Under the pieces are notes generated by a model. That model did no database searches, had not been told where the DNA came from, and was given only the letters and a program-made list of their open reading frames with translations. Below, in pieces: positions 1-6,660 of a stretch of 10,792 nucleotides of DNA. The position numbers and the translations under genes were made by a program. Location: positions 1 through 10,792 of the forward strand of contig CAJXUO010000015.1 of NCBI GenBank assembly GCA_913061425.1, read 5' to 3'. This DNA is from an uncultured Lutibacter sp. (GTDB lineage Bacteria; Bacteroidota; Bacteroidia; Flavobacteriales; Flavobacteriaceae). Position 1 is the stretch's first letter; the number at the start of each line of letters is the position of its first letter.

Positions 1-27
1 AATATAGACCGTCTTTTTACAACTCAA

Positions 28-57
28 TGTTAATGAGTGTTAACGAGTGTTAATCAG
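28..57. promoter_or_regulatory. Three tandem 10-bp direct repeats, candidate response-regulator operator
   Basis: Three consecutive 10-bp units occupy 28-37, 38-47 and 48-57: TGTTAATGAG, TGTTAACGAG and TGTTAATCAG. This gives GTTAA three times with 5 nt between copies, so the copies lie on one helix face. OmpR/PhoB-family regulators typically bind tandem direct repeats of this period; the CpxR box GTAAA-N5-GTAAA is a similar known layout. The repeats lie about 23 nt upstream of the -7 element of the histidine kinase gene, centred near -50. Autoregulation by the response regulator encoded at 1574-2254 is an inference. Confidence 0.55.
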
Positions 58-80
58 CTTAAAAGTGTCAAAAAAGTCCT

Positions 81-88
81 TACATTTG
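81..88 (+). promoter_or_regulatory. Bacteroidota -7 promoter element for the two-component operon
   Basis: TACATTTG matches the Bacteroidota consensus TAnnTTTG exactly. Only 5 nt separate it from the ATG at 94, so the transcript would begin at or just before the start codon. No good TTTG -33 element is seen about 19 nt upstream, which suits an activator-dependent promoter using the adjacent tandem repeats. Confidence 0.6.
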
Positions 89-93
89 AACTA

Positions 94-1581
94 ATGTTAG
101 AAAAGAAATACAAAAATATTATCTACTTTATAACCCTTGCTATAATTGCAACAATTGCTGCTCAAGTATATTGGAATGTCAAAAATTATGAGGTAAACAA
201 AAAACAAGTTACAAGTCAAATCCAATCAAGTTTTGATAATGCTGTTGAAAAATATTTTGCTGGAATTGCGAAAAATGATGTGTTTAGAACTCTTGAAACC
301 GACTCATTATTAACTAGAAAAATGGAAGTTTCAGTTTCTAATGACAACTATACAAGTGAAGTTTGGATTCAAGGTGTTGGAGATTCTGTTCCTAGAAAAT
401 CAAAAGAAAAATTATTACAACCAACATTTGGACATTCTGGATCTATAATTTTAAAAGAATTAGACTCATCAATAGATATGAATCAAATCACCCTTTTTAA
501 AAATAAAATTGACTCACTTGATTTAAGACAATTTACTTCCAAAATTCTATTCTCATTTATTATGGATGATGTGAAATTGGAAGAAATAGACAGTTTATTC
601 GGTTTAGAATTACAAAGAAAAAATATTACGCTTCAATACGGTTTAAAATTAACAGATAAAAATCCTTTATCAGAAAAGGAAAGTATAAAAACCTATAATT
701 TAGAAGGTTTACCAAAAAAAATTGAAAGTATAGTTTCAAATTCACCATTTGTAAATACACATTCAACTTTAGAATTACGTTATATAAACTCTACAACATC
801 AATTCTTAAGAGAATGCTTGGTAGCATTTTACTTTCACTTTTATTGTCTGGATTCATTATAGGGTGTCTATTATTTTTACTAAATATCATTTCGAAACAA
901 AAACAACTTGTTGAAATCAAAAATGATTTGATTAGCAATATTACGCACGAATTTAAAACTCCTATTTCTACAATTGGAGTTGCTATAGAAAGTATTAAAA
1001 ACTTTAAGGTGATTGATGATAAAGAAAAGACCAATAAATATCTTGATATTTCTAGCAATCAACTATCAAAACTTAATTTTATGGTTGAAAAACTATTGGA
1101 AACTGCTACTTTGGATAGTGATAATTTAGAATTAAATAAAGATCAAGTAATTATTTCTGATTTAGTTCAAACGTTGGTTGACAAGTTTCAATTACAATCA
1201 GATGATAAAACTATTACTTATATAAAACCAGAAGCTACAGTTTTGGCTAATGTGGATGTTTTTCATTTTGAAAATGCAATCAATAACTTAATAGACAATG
1301 CGCTAAAATATGGAGGAAATAGGATTTCTGTTGACCTTCAACAACAAAAAAACACCTTTACACTCGACATTTCTGACAATGGTAATTCTTTATCAAAAGA
1401 ACAATCTATACAAATTTTTGAGAAATTTTATCGAGTTCCTAAAGGGAATACACATGATGTAAAAGGTTTTGGCATTGGTTTATATTACTGTAAGAAAATC
1501 ATTGAAGAGCATAAAGGAACCATTCAACTTGAATTGAAAAATAAATTAACAGTATTTAAAATAACACTTCCTAATGAATAA
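94..1581 (+). CDS. Sensor histidine kinase, two-TM membrane protein
   Basis: A 495-aa inner-membrane sensor kinase that should autophosphorylate on His and pass the phosphate to the response regulator encoded next. TM1 lies at about residues 9-27 and TM2 at about 241-264. Between them is a periplasmic sensor region of about 210 residues that I do not recognise. The HisKA H-box is NITHEFKTP with His285. The ATPase domain shows the N-box (N398, N402), G1 (D428-N-G430-N-S432), an F-box (FEKFYR) and G2 (G458-F-G460-I-G462-L). G1 lacks the usual second glycine of DxGxG. I chose the ATG at 94. A longer frame from a GTG at 37 runs through the repeats and the promoter and adds no membrane or domain sequence. 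The stop overlaps the regulator start by 8 nt. The pair resembles RprX/RprY of Bacteroides, but the signal is unknown. Confidence 0.93.
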   Translation: MLEKKYKNIIYFITLAIIATIAAQVYWNVKNYEVNKKQVTSQIQSSFDNAVEKYFAGIAKNDVFRTLETDSLLTRKMEVSVSNDNYTSEVWIQGVGDSVPRKSKEKLLQPTFGHSGSIILKELDSSIDMNQITLFKNKIDSLDLRQFTSKILFSFIMDDVKLEEIDSLFGLELQRKNITLQYGLKLTDKNPLSEKESIKTYNLEGLPKKIESIVSNSPFVNTHSTLELRYINSTTSILKRMLGSILLSLLLSGFIIGCLLFLLNIISKQKQLVEIKNDLISNITHEFKTPISTIGVAIESIKNFKVIDDKEKTNKYLDISSNQLSKLNFMVEKLLETATLDSDNLELNKDQVIISDLVQTLVDKFQLQSDDKTITYIKPEATVLANVDVFHFENAINNLIDNALKYGGNRISVDLQQQKNTFTLDISDNGNSLSKEQSIQIFEKFYRVPKGNTHDVKGFGIGLYYCKKIIEEHKGTIQLELKNKLTVFKITLPNE

Positions 1582-2254
1582 AACGACGATACTTCTAGCT
1601 GAGGATGAGGCTGCATTAGGAATGATCATTAAAGAGAGTCTTGAAACACGCGATTTTAATGTTTTATACTGCGAAAACGGTGAAGAAGCTTTGCAAGTTT
1701 ATAAAGAAAAAAAACCTGAATTACTTGTTCTTGATGTTATGATGCCTAAAAAAGATGGTTTTACTTTGGCAAAAGAAATTAGACTTGAAAATGAAGAAAT
1801 TCCTATACTATTTTTAACTGCAAAATCACAGACTCAAGATGTTATAGAGGGTTTTAATATTGGCGGAAATGATTATTTAAAAAAACCTTTTAGTATTGAA
1901 GAATTGATTGTTCGAATTAACAATTTATTAAATAGAGTAAAAATTCAAAAAAATTCTGAAACACTTCTTATAAACAATTATACTTTTAGCTTAACGAAAC
2001 AAACACTTCAATATAAAAGCGGTGAAGTTATACAACTTACACATCGTGAAGCACATTTACTTTTTCATTTAATAAAAAACAGAAATAAAGTCCTTGACCG
2101 TTCATTAATTTTGAAAAAACTTTGGGGAGATGACGATTTCTTTAATGCAAGAAGTATGGATGTTTTTATTTCTAAACTTCGAAAAAAATTAAAACAAGAC
2201 GATACTATTCAAATTATTAACGTTCGTGGTTTTGGTTATAAAATGGTTTATTAG
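1574..2254 (+). CDS. OmpR/PhoB-family response regulator
   Basis: A 226-aa cytoplasmic transcription factor. The receiver domain spans residues 4-118, with the acidic pair E10/D11, phosphoacceptor D54 (VLDVMMP), T82 in FLTAKS and K104-P105. A winged-helix DNA-binding domain spans about 130-226, including LTHREAHLL and a C-terminal VRGFGYKMVY hairpin typical of the OmpR class. The ATG lies inside the end of the kinase gene (ATGAATAA), an 8-nt overlap that implies translational coupling and a cognate pair. All catalytic residues are present. The receiver (GGNDYLKKPFS) looks like RprY-type regulators of Bacteroidota. Its likely targets include its own operon through the tandem repeats at 28-57 (inference). 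Confidence 0.95.
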   Translation: MNKTTILLAEDEAALGMIIKESLETRDFNVLYCENGEEALQVYKEKKPELLVLDVMMPKKDGFTLAKEIRLENEEIPILFLTAKSQTQDVIEGFNIGGNDYLKKPFSIEELIVRINNLLNRVKIQKNSETLLINNYTFSLTKQTLQYKSGEVIQLTHREAHLLFHLIKNRNKVLDRSLILKKLWGDDDFFNARSMDVFISKLRKKLKQDDTIQIINVRGFGYKMVY

Positions 2255-2267
2255 TTTCAAAAATTAC

Positions 2268-2275
2268 TATATTTG
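2268..2275 (+). promoter_or_regulatory. -7 promoter element for the secreted protein and dNK genes
   Basis: TATATTTG is an exact match to TAnnTTTG. It lies 13 nt after the response regulator stop and 4 nt before the ATG at 2280, so the mRNA would be essentially leaderless. No terminator is visible between 2254 and 2268, so read-through from the two-component operon is also possible. The -33 region shows only a weak TTTA at 2247. Confidence 0.55.
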
Positions 2276-2279
2276 AAGC

Positions 2280-2831
2280 ATGCAGTCCCTTATAAAATTT
2301 TTACTTTTAATTACATTTTCCTATTCTTTTGCTCAAATTAATGGACAAAAGATAGACTCTATTGGTGTTGATGTTTTAGATGCTTCATATACAGTGTTTA
2401 ATAATGTCTTAATTAAGAAAAGTAATAACAAAACCTTTTCATACGAAAATATATCTTTAGGAGAAGTTGCTTCTGTAGATATTATAAATTCTCAAGAGAT
2501 TGTATTGTTTTATCATGATTTTAATACTGTTGTAATATTAGATAATCAATTGAATTTAATTCAATCCGTTGCGTTTCAAGAAACTATTTCCTTTGCAAAA
2601 AAAGGAATCACGAATACACTTTGGGTTTTTAATACTGATAAGAATAAACTCGAATTATATGATTACAAATCAAAGAAAATAACATTCTCTTCACAGGTAA
2701 TTACTGATTTTGAACCTCTAGAAATGGAAAGCGGTTTTAACTATGTAAGGTTAAAAGGGAAAAACAAAATACTTGTTTTTGATCAATATTTAAATCTCAC
2801 GGAAAGTAAAATTCAACAAAAAAATCACTAA
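2280..2831 (+). CDS. Secreted hypothetical protein, possible beta-propeller-like fold
   Basis: A 183-aa protein that I do not assign to a named family. It begins with a signal peptide (hydrophobic LIKFLLLITFSYSF, probable cleavage before Q19 after SFA), so it is exported to the periplasm or surface. The mature part has repeated short strand-turn units (NNVLIKKSNNKTF, TVVILDNQLNLIQ, TLWVFNTDKNKLELYD, KILVFDQYLNL). Each has a hydrophobic strand followed by a D/N turn, like blades of a beta-propeller, but there are too few for a full propeller. From memory, flavobacterial proteins next to deoxynucleoside kinase genes are often somewhat longer (about 240-250 aa), so this copy may be short at its C-terminus; I cannot confirm that here. 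It ends 23 nt before the kinase gene and is probably co-transcribed with it. Confidence 0.75.
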   Translation: MQSLIKFLLLITFSYSFAQINGQKIDSIGVDVLDASYTVFNNVLIKKSNNKTFSYENISLGEVASVDIINSQEIVLFYHDFNTVVILDNQLNLIQSVAFQETISFAKKGITNTLWVFNTDKNKLELYDYKSKKITFSSQVITDFEPLEMESGFNYVRLKGKNKILVFDQYLNLTESKIQQKNH

Positions 2832-2854
2832 ATTAGCATTCTAAATTTTTAATT

Positions 2855-3469
2855 ATGCATGTAGCTATTGCTGGAAATATTGGCGCCGGAAAAACCACAC
2901 TAACAAAATTACTAGCAAAACATTATAAATGGGATCCTCACTATGAATCTGTAGATGAGAACCCTTATTTAGATGATTTTTATGGTGAAATGGAGCGTTG
3001 GAGTTTTAACTTACAAGTATATTTCTTAAATAGCAGATTTCGTCAAATATTAGAACTAAGAGAGACTGGGAAAAATATCATTCAAGATAGAACCATCTAT
3101 GAAGACGCTAATATTTTCGCTCCTAACTTACACGCTATGGGCTTAATGACAAATCGTGATTTCAGCAACTATTCTTCATTATTTGAATTGATGGAAAACC
3201 TAGTGACTCCTCCGGATTTATTAATTTATTTACGTGCCAATATAGAAACACTTGTAGGACAGATTCACAAACGCGGTAGAGCTTATGAAAACTCTATTTC
3301 TATTGATTATTTGAGTCGTTTAAATGAGCGTTACGAAGCATGGGTTACAAAATACAGCAAAGGAAAAATTTTAATTATTGATGTTGACAATCTTAATTTT
3401 GTTGACAATCCTGAAGATTTAGCATCTGTTATTGAACGTATTGATGCTCAAATAAATGGTTTATTTTAA
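2855..3469 (+). CDS. Deoxynucleoside kinase
   Basis: A 204-aa cytosolic enzyme of the dCK/dGK/TK2-like family. It transfers the gamma-phosphate of a nucleoside triphosphate to a deoxynucleoside, giving the 5'-monophosphate for dNTP salvage. The P-loop is GNIGAGKTT at residues 7-15. Other family marks are E31 (candidate catalytic base), W49 and Q54 in the substrate pocket, R61, the D78-R79 pair (QDRTIYED), and a basic LID around K139-R140-G-R142 followed by SIDYLSRLNERYE. Length is normal for the bacterial family. Whether it prefers purine or pyrimidine deoxynucleosides cannot be read from motifs alone. It is the last gene of the + strand block and is followed by a strong terminator. Confidence 0.93.
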   Translation: MHVAIAGNIGAGKTTLTKLLAKHYKWDPHYESVDENPYLDDFYGEMERWSFNLQVYFLNSRFRQILELRETGKNIIQDRTIYEDANIFAPNLHAMGLMTNRDFSNYSSLFELMENLVTPPDLLIYLRANIETLVGQIHKRGRAYENSISIDYLSRLNERYEAWVTKYSKGKILIIDVDNLNFVDNPEDLASVIERIDAQINGLF

Positions 3470-3501
3470 TCCTTGTGAAGAAGAAAATTACTAATAAAAT
3501 T

Positions 3502-3531
3502 AAAAAAGCCAGCAAATATGCTGGCTTTTTT
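3502..3531. terminator. Bidirectional rho-independent terminator
   Basis: A perfect 12-bp stem has arms AAAAAAGCCAGC (3502-3513) and GCTGGCTTTTTT (3520-3531) around a 6-nt AAATAT loop. The A-run and T-run make it work in both directions. It closes the deoxynucleoside kinase unit on + and the hppA unit on -, as expected between convergent genes. Confidence 0.92.
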
Positions 3532-3556
3532 ATTTTGTATAAATTAGAGTACTGAA

Positions 3557-5950
3557 TTAGTGTTTTGTAACCTCTTCTTTTAAAGCCTCAACTTTTCCCT
3601 TAACATCTTCAGTAGTTCCTTCAATTACTTTTTCTTCAGTAATAGTTTCTCCATTTACTGTTGTAGTAGTTGTAATAATTGCTTTAGCATTGTCAGTATC
3701 ATCTGCATTCATCTTCACAATAACCTCAACTTTATGTGTCGATTCAATATCATGAGAATCAGTATCTAAAGCATGTCCTCCTAATATTGGAGCAACAACT
3801 AAACCAATCAAACAAGTTAACTTAATTAAGATATTCATAGACGGCCCAGATGTATCTTTAAATGGATCACCAACTGTATCTCCAGTAACTGCTGCTTTAT
3901 GCGCTTCAGAACCTTTAAAAGTCATTTCACCATTAATCTCAACTCCTGCTTCAAATGATTTCTTAGCGTTGTCCCAAGCACCTCCTGCATTGTTCTGGAA
4001 GATTGCCCAAAGAACTCCACTTACTGTAACTCCAGCCATATAACCTCCAAGCATTTCAGCAATCATCATATTATCCATTCCAAATAACATTGGTAAAAAT
4101 GTTATGATTAATGGGAAACCTATCGTTAAAACTCCTGGTAACATCATTTCTTTTAATGATGCTTTTGTAGAAATAGCAACACATTTATCATATTCTGGCT
4201 TTCCAGTTCCTTCCATAATCCCTGGAATCTCTCTAAACTGACGTCTTACTTCCTCTACCATTTCCATAGCCGCTTTACCAACAGCATTCATTGCCAAAGC
4301 AGAGAATACTACAGGTACCATTCCACCAACAAATAACATTGCTAAAACTGGTGCTTTAAAAATATTAATTCCGTCAATTCCAGTAAACGTTACATATGCA
4401 GCAAATAATGCTAATGACGTTAATGCAGCAGAAGCGATTGCAAAACCTTTTCCTGTTGCAGCAGTTGTATTACCAACTGAATCTAATATATCTGTACGTT
4501 CTCTTACAATAGGGTCTTGCTCACTCATTTCTGCAATTCCTCCTGCATTATCAGCAATAGGACCAAATGCGTCAATTGCAAGTTGCATTGCAGTTGTTGC
4601 CATCATTGCAGATGCTGCAAGTGCAACACCGTAAAATCCTGCAAAAGCATAAGAAGACCAAATTGCAGCAGCAAATAATAATACTGTTGGGAATGTAGAA
4701 ATCATTCCTGTTGCTAATCCTGCAATAATATTTGTTCCTGCTCCTGTACTTGACTGTTGTACAATTTTCAAGATTGGTTTTTTACCCAATCCTGTATAAT
4801 ATTCTGTTACTGAAGAAATAACTGCTCCAACAACTAATCCCACAAGTGCAGCATAGAATACGCGCATTGATGAAATTTCTTTTAGTACATTCCCTCCTGT
4901 TTCAAAGAAATTCATTTTCATCGTTTCTGGCAACATCCATTTTATTAAGAAATAACATGATATTGCTACTAAACTTATTGATAACCAGTTTCCTTTATTT
5001 AAGGCTCCCATTACTTGAGATTCTTTAGCATCGTTGTTTTTGATACTTACAAACATTGTACCTATCATAGAAATGATAATTCCAATTCCTGCAATAGACA
5101 TTGGTAATAAAATTGGTCCAATATGTCCAAAACCTTTAAAAATGTTAATATCGTTTACTTCAATAATATAGTTTCCTAAAACCATTGCTGCTAATACTGT
5201 TGCAACATAAGAACCAAATAAATCCGCTCCCATTCCTGCAACATCACCAACGTTATCACCAACATTATCAGCAATTGTTGCTGGATTTCTTGGATCATCT
5301 TCTGGAATTCCTGCTTCTACTTTACCTACTAAATCTGCTCCAACATCTGCTGCTTTTGTGTAGATTCCTCCACCAACACGCGCAAATAATGCAATAGACT
5401 CAGCACCTAAAGAAAATCCTGCTAATGTTTCTAATACTTTAGTCATGTCATTAACATTTGTCCATTCACCTCCCATAAAATAATGGAAGAATATAATAAA
5501 GAATAAAGTTAATCCTAAAACGGCTAAACCTGCAACTCCTAATCCCATAACGGTACCACCTCCAAAAGAAACTTTTAATGCATTTGGCAAGCTTGTTTTT
5601 GCTGCTTGCGTTGTTCTTACGTTCGTTTTAGTGGCAATTTTCATTCCTACATTTCCTGCAAAAGCAGAAAATATTGCTCCAAGAATAAAGGCAATTACTA
5701 TTAACCAATGTGTTGATGCTACAAACATTGAAACAACATATAATGCAATACTCACACCAATAACGAAAAATGTCAATAGTCTGTATTCAGCATTTAAAAA
5801 AGCCAAAGCGCCTTCATAAATGTGATCTGCAATTTCTTTCATCTTGCCATCGCCAGCATCTTGCTTCATTACCCAAGACCTCTTGATTAGCATATAAATT
5901 AATCCAATTGCTGCTGCCACCATTGGCATATAAATCATCATTGATTCCAT
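3557..5950 (-). CDS. hppA: K+-dependent membrane-bound pyrophosphatase (ion-pumping)
   Basis: A 797-aa integral inner-membrane enzyme that couples PPi hydrolysis to cation export. Many hydrophobic helices are visible, fitting the 16-TM family. Active-site segments are present: DVGADLVGK (202-210), the EDDPRNPATIADNVGDNVGD stretch (217-236), and DAFGPIADNAGG with TDILDSVGNTT further on. The GNTTAATGKG motif begins at G493. It has Ala at 497 and Gly at 500, where K+-independent enzymes have Lys and Thr, so this is the K+-dependent type. The helix-6 gate glutamate of Na+-PPases (LFESY) and of plant-type H+-PPases (GSYAE) is absent: here it reads LFGSYVA, with G246 and A250. Instead E184 in helix 5 (LGAESIAL, usually GASS) stands where the Flavobacterium johnsoniae-type H+-PPases carry their glutamate. 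H+ pumping is therefore likely. Residues 729-797 form an extra hydrophilic tail. The gene has its own promoter and terminator. Confidence 0.96.
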   Translation of the reverse strand: MESMMIYMPMVAAAIGLIYMLIKRSWVMKQDAGDGKMKEIADHIYEGALAFLNAEYRLLTFFVIGVSIALYVVSMFVASTHWLIVIAFILGAIFSAFAGNVGMKIATKTNVRTTQAAKTSLPNALKVSFGGGTVMGLGVAGLAVLGLTLFFIIFFHYFMGGEWTNVNDMTKVLETLAGFSLGAESIALFARVGGGIYTKAADVGADLVGKVEAGIPEDDPRNPATIADNVGDNVGDVAGMGADLFGSYVATVLAAMVLGNYIIEVNDINIFKGFGHIGPILLPMSIAGIGIIISMIGTMFVSIKNNDAKESQVMGALNKGNWLSISLVAISCYFLIKWMLPETMKMNFFETGGNVLKEISSMRVFYAALVGLVVGAVISSVTEYYTGLGKKPILKIVQQSSTGAGTNIIAGLATGMISTFPTVLLFAAAIWSSYAFAGFYGVALAASAMMATTAMQLAIDAFGPIADNAGGIAEMSEQDPIVRERTDILDSVGNTTAATGKGFAIASAALTSLALFAAYVTFTGIDGINIFKAPVLAMLFVGGMVPVVFSALAMNAVGKAAMEMVEEVRRQFREIPGIMEGTGKPEYDKCVAISTKASLKEMMLPGVLTIGFPLIITFLPMLFGMDNMMIAEMLGGYMAGVTVSGVLWAIFQNNAGGAWDNAKKSFEAGVEINGEMTFKGSEAHKAAVTGDTVGDPFKDTSGPSMNILIKLTCLIGLVVAPILGGHALDTDSHDIESTHKVEVIVKMNADDTDNAKAIITTTTTVNGETITEEKVIEGTTEDVKGKVEALKEEVTKH

Positions 5951-5987
5951 ATATTCTTTTTTTTGTTAGTTTATAATTTTTGCTCGG

Positions 5988-5995
5988 CAAATGTA
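5988..5995 (-). promoter_or_regulatory. -7 promoter element for hppA
   Basis: On the - strand TACATTTG matches TAnnTTTG exactly. A TTTT lies 19 nt upstream, 3 of 4 matches to the -33 TTTG. Transcription would start near 5983 and leave an A-rich leader of about 33 nt before the ATG at 5950. The -33 position falls in the T-tract of the ppa terminator, so the two signals are packed together. Confidence 0.6.
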
Positions 5996-6012
5996 GTGAA
6001 AACATTGAAAAT

Positions 6013-6048
6013 AAAAAACCTCTTAAAAGTCTTATTTTTAAGAGGTTT
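6013..6048 (-). terminator. Rho-independent terminator after ppa
   Basis: Read on the - strand, an 11-bp perfect stem (AAACCTCTTAA and TTAAGAGGTTT, at 6038-6048 and 6016-6026) encloses an 11-nt loop. It is followed by further T residues (TTT, then ATTTT). It lies about 17 nt after the ppa stop codon and just before the hppA promoter, so ppa and hppA are separate transcription units. On + there is no T-tract. Confidence 0.82.
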
Positions 6049-6065
6049 CTTAAATCAATTATTTT

Positions 6066-6593
6066 TTAAATTGTAAAGTTTCCATTCTTTTTATGATCAC
6101 TATCTTCATATCTATCAATGCATTTATCAACAATATCAAAAGCTTCGTCAGCATTTCCCCAGCCTCCAACATCTACACGTTTTTTTTCAAGATCTTTATA
6201 TACTTGAAAAAAGTGTTCGATTTCTTTAATTTGGTGAGGGTTCATGTCTGATAAATCATTTAAAGTATTCCAAATTGGATCTGAAACGGGAACACATATT
6301 ACTTTTTCATCTGGTCCTTTTTCATCTGCCATATGGAAAACTCCAATAGGCTTTACCTCTACAACACACATTGGAAATGTTGGTTCGCCACCTAAAACCA
6401 AAACATCTAACGGATCTCCATCAAGCGCTAATGTTTCTGGAATAAATCCATAATCGGCTGGATACATCATTGATGAAAATAACATTCTATCAAAACGTAT
6501 CTTTTTTAATTCAAAATCATACTCATATTTATTTCTACTTCCTTTAGGAATTTCTATAAGTACATCAAATGTCTTTTTTTCTTTTGCTGTCAT
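6066..6593 (-). CDS. ppa: Soluble inorganic pyrophosphatase (family I)
   Basis: A 175-aa cytosolic metal-dependent enzyme that hydrolyses PPi to two phosphates and so pulls nucleic-acid, protein and lipid synthesis forward. Family I residues, aligned by eye with E. coli Ppa, are all visible: E14 (IEIPKG), K22 and E24 (NKYEY), R36 (FDRML), Y48 (ADYGFIPET), the metal-binding D58, D60 and D63 (LDGDPLDVL), and D90, D95 and K97 (MADEKGPDEKV). HFFQVYKDLE follows. I chose the ATG at 6593. A frame open from a TTG at 6614 would add seven residues, but that TTG is the end of the -7 promoter element and would not be transcribed. Length and first residues (MTAKEKKTFDVLIEIPKG) then fit the flavobacterial family. 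It is next to hppA but separated from it by a terminator. Confidence 0.96.
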   Translation of the reverse strand: MTAKEKKTFDVLIEIPKGSRNKYEYDFELKKIRFDRMLFSSMMYPADYGFIPETLALDGDPLDVLVLGGEPTFPMCVVEVKPIGVFHMADEKGPDEKVICVPVSDPIWNTLNDLSDMNPHQIKEIEHFFQVYKDLEKKRVDVGGWGNADEAFDIVDKCIDRYEDSDHKKNGNFTI

Positions 6594-6611
6594 CGTTTTT
6601 TTTTGGGAGGG

Positions 6612-6643
6612 CAAAATTAGTGATTACATACGTTTAAGCCAAA
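6612..6643 (-). promoter_or_regulatory. Near-consensus -33/-7 promoter for ppa
   Basis: On the - strand TTTG (6640-6643) is followed after 20 nt by TAATTTTG (6612-6619). This is close to the Bacteroidota consensus TTTG-N19-TAnnTTTG and is the best-formed promoter in the window. Predicted start is near 6607, giving a leader of about 14 nt to the ATG at 6593. Confidence 0.7.
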
Positions 6644-6660
6644 GTAAGTCTGTTTTTTTT

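Noticed and set aside
37..93. N-terminal extension of the histidine kinase from a GTG at 37
   Set aside because: The extension is encoded by the tandem repeats and the -7 promoter element, and the protein from the ATG at 94 already has a normal N-terminus with TM1 directly after it.
780..1062. Minus-strand frames inside the histidine kinase gene
   Set aside because: They lie opposite TM2 and the H-box region, which are clearly coding on +, and have no independent support.
2842..2849. TAAATTTT as a separate promoter for the deoxynucleoside kinase gene
   Set aside because: It lacks the final G of TAnnTTTG and is in an AT-rich 23-nt gap inside an apparent operon; too weak to call.
5185..5397. 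Leucine-rich 70-codon frame on + opposite hppA
   Set aside because: It is antisense to the conserved catalytic region of hppA. Its composition (Leu, Gln, His) is what the complement of Ala/Gly/Asn/Asp-rich codons gives, and it has no promoter.
5814..6005. 63-codon minus-strand frame overlapping the hppA start
   Set aside because: It runs through the hppA promoter and leader and then out of frame into hppA; there is no family resemblance or separate promoter.
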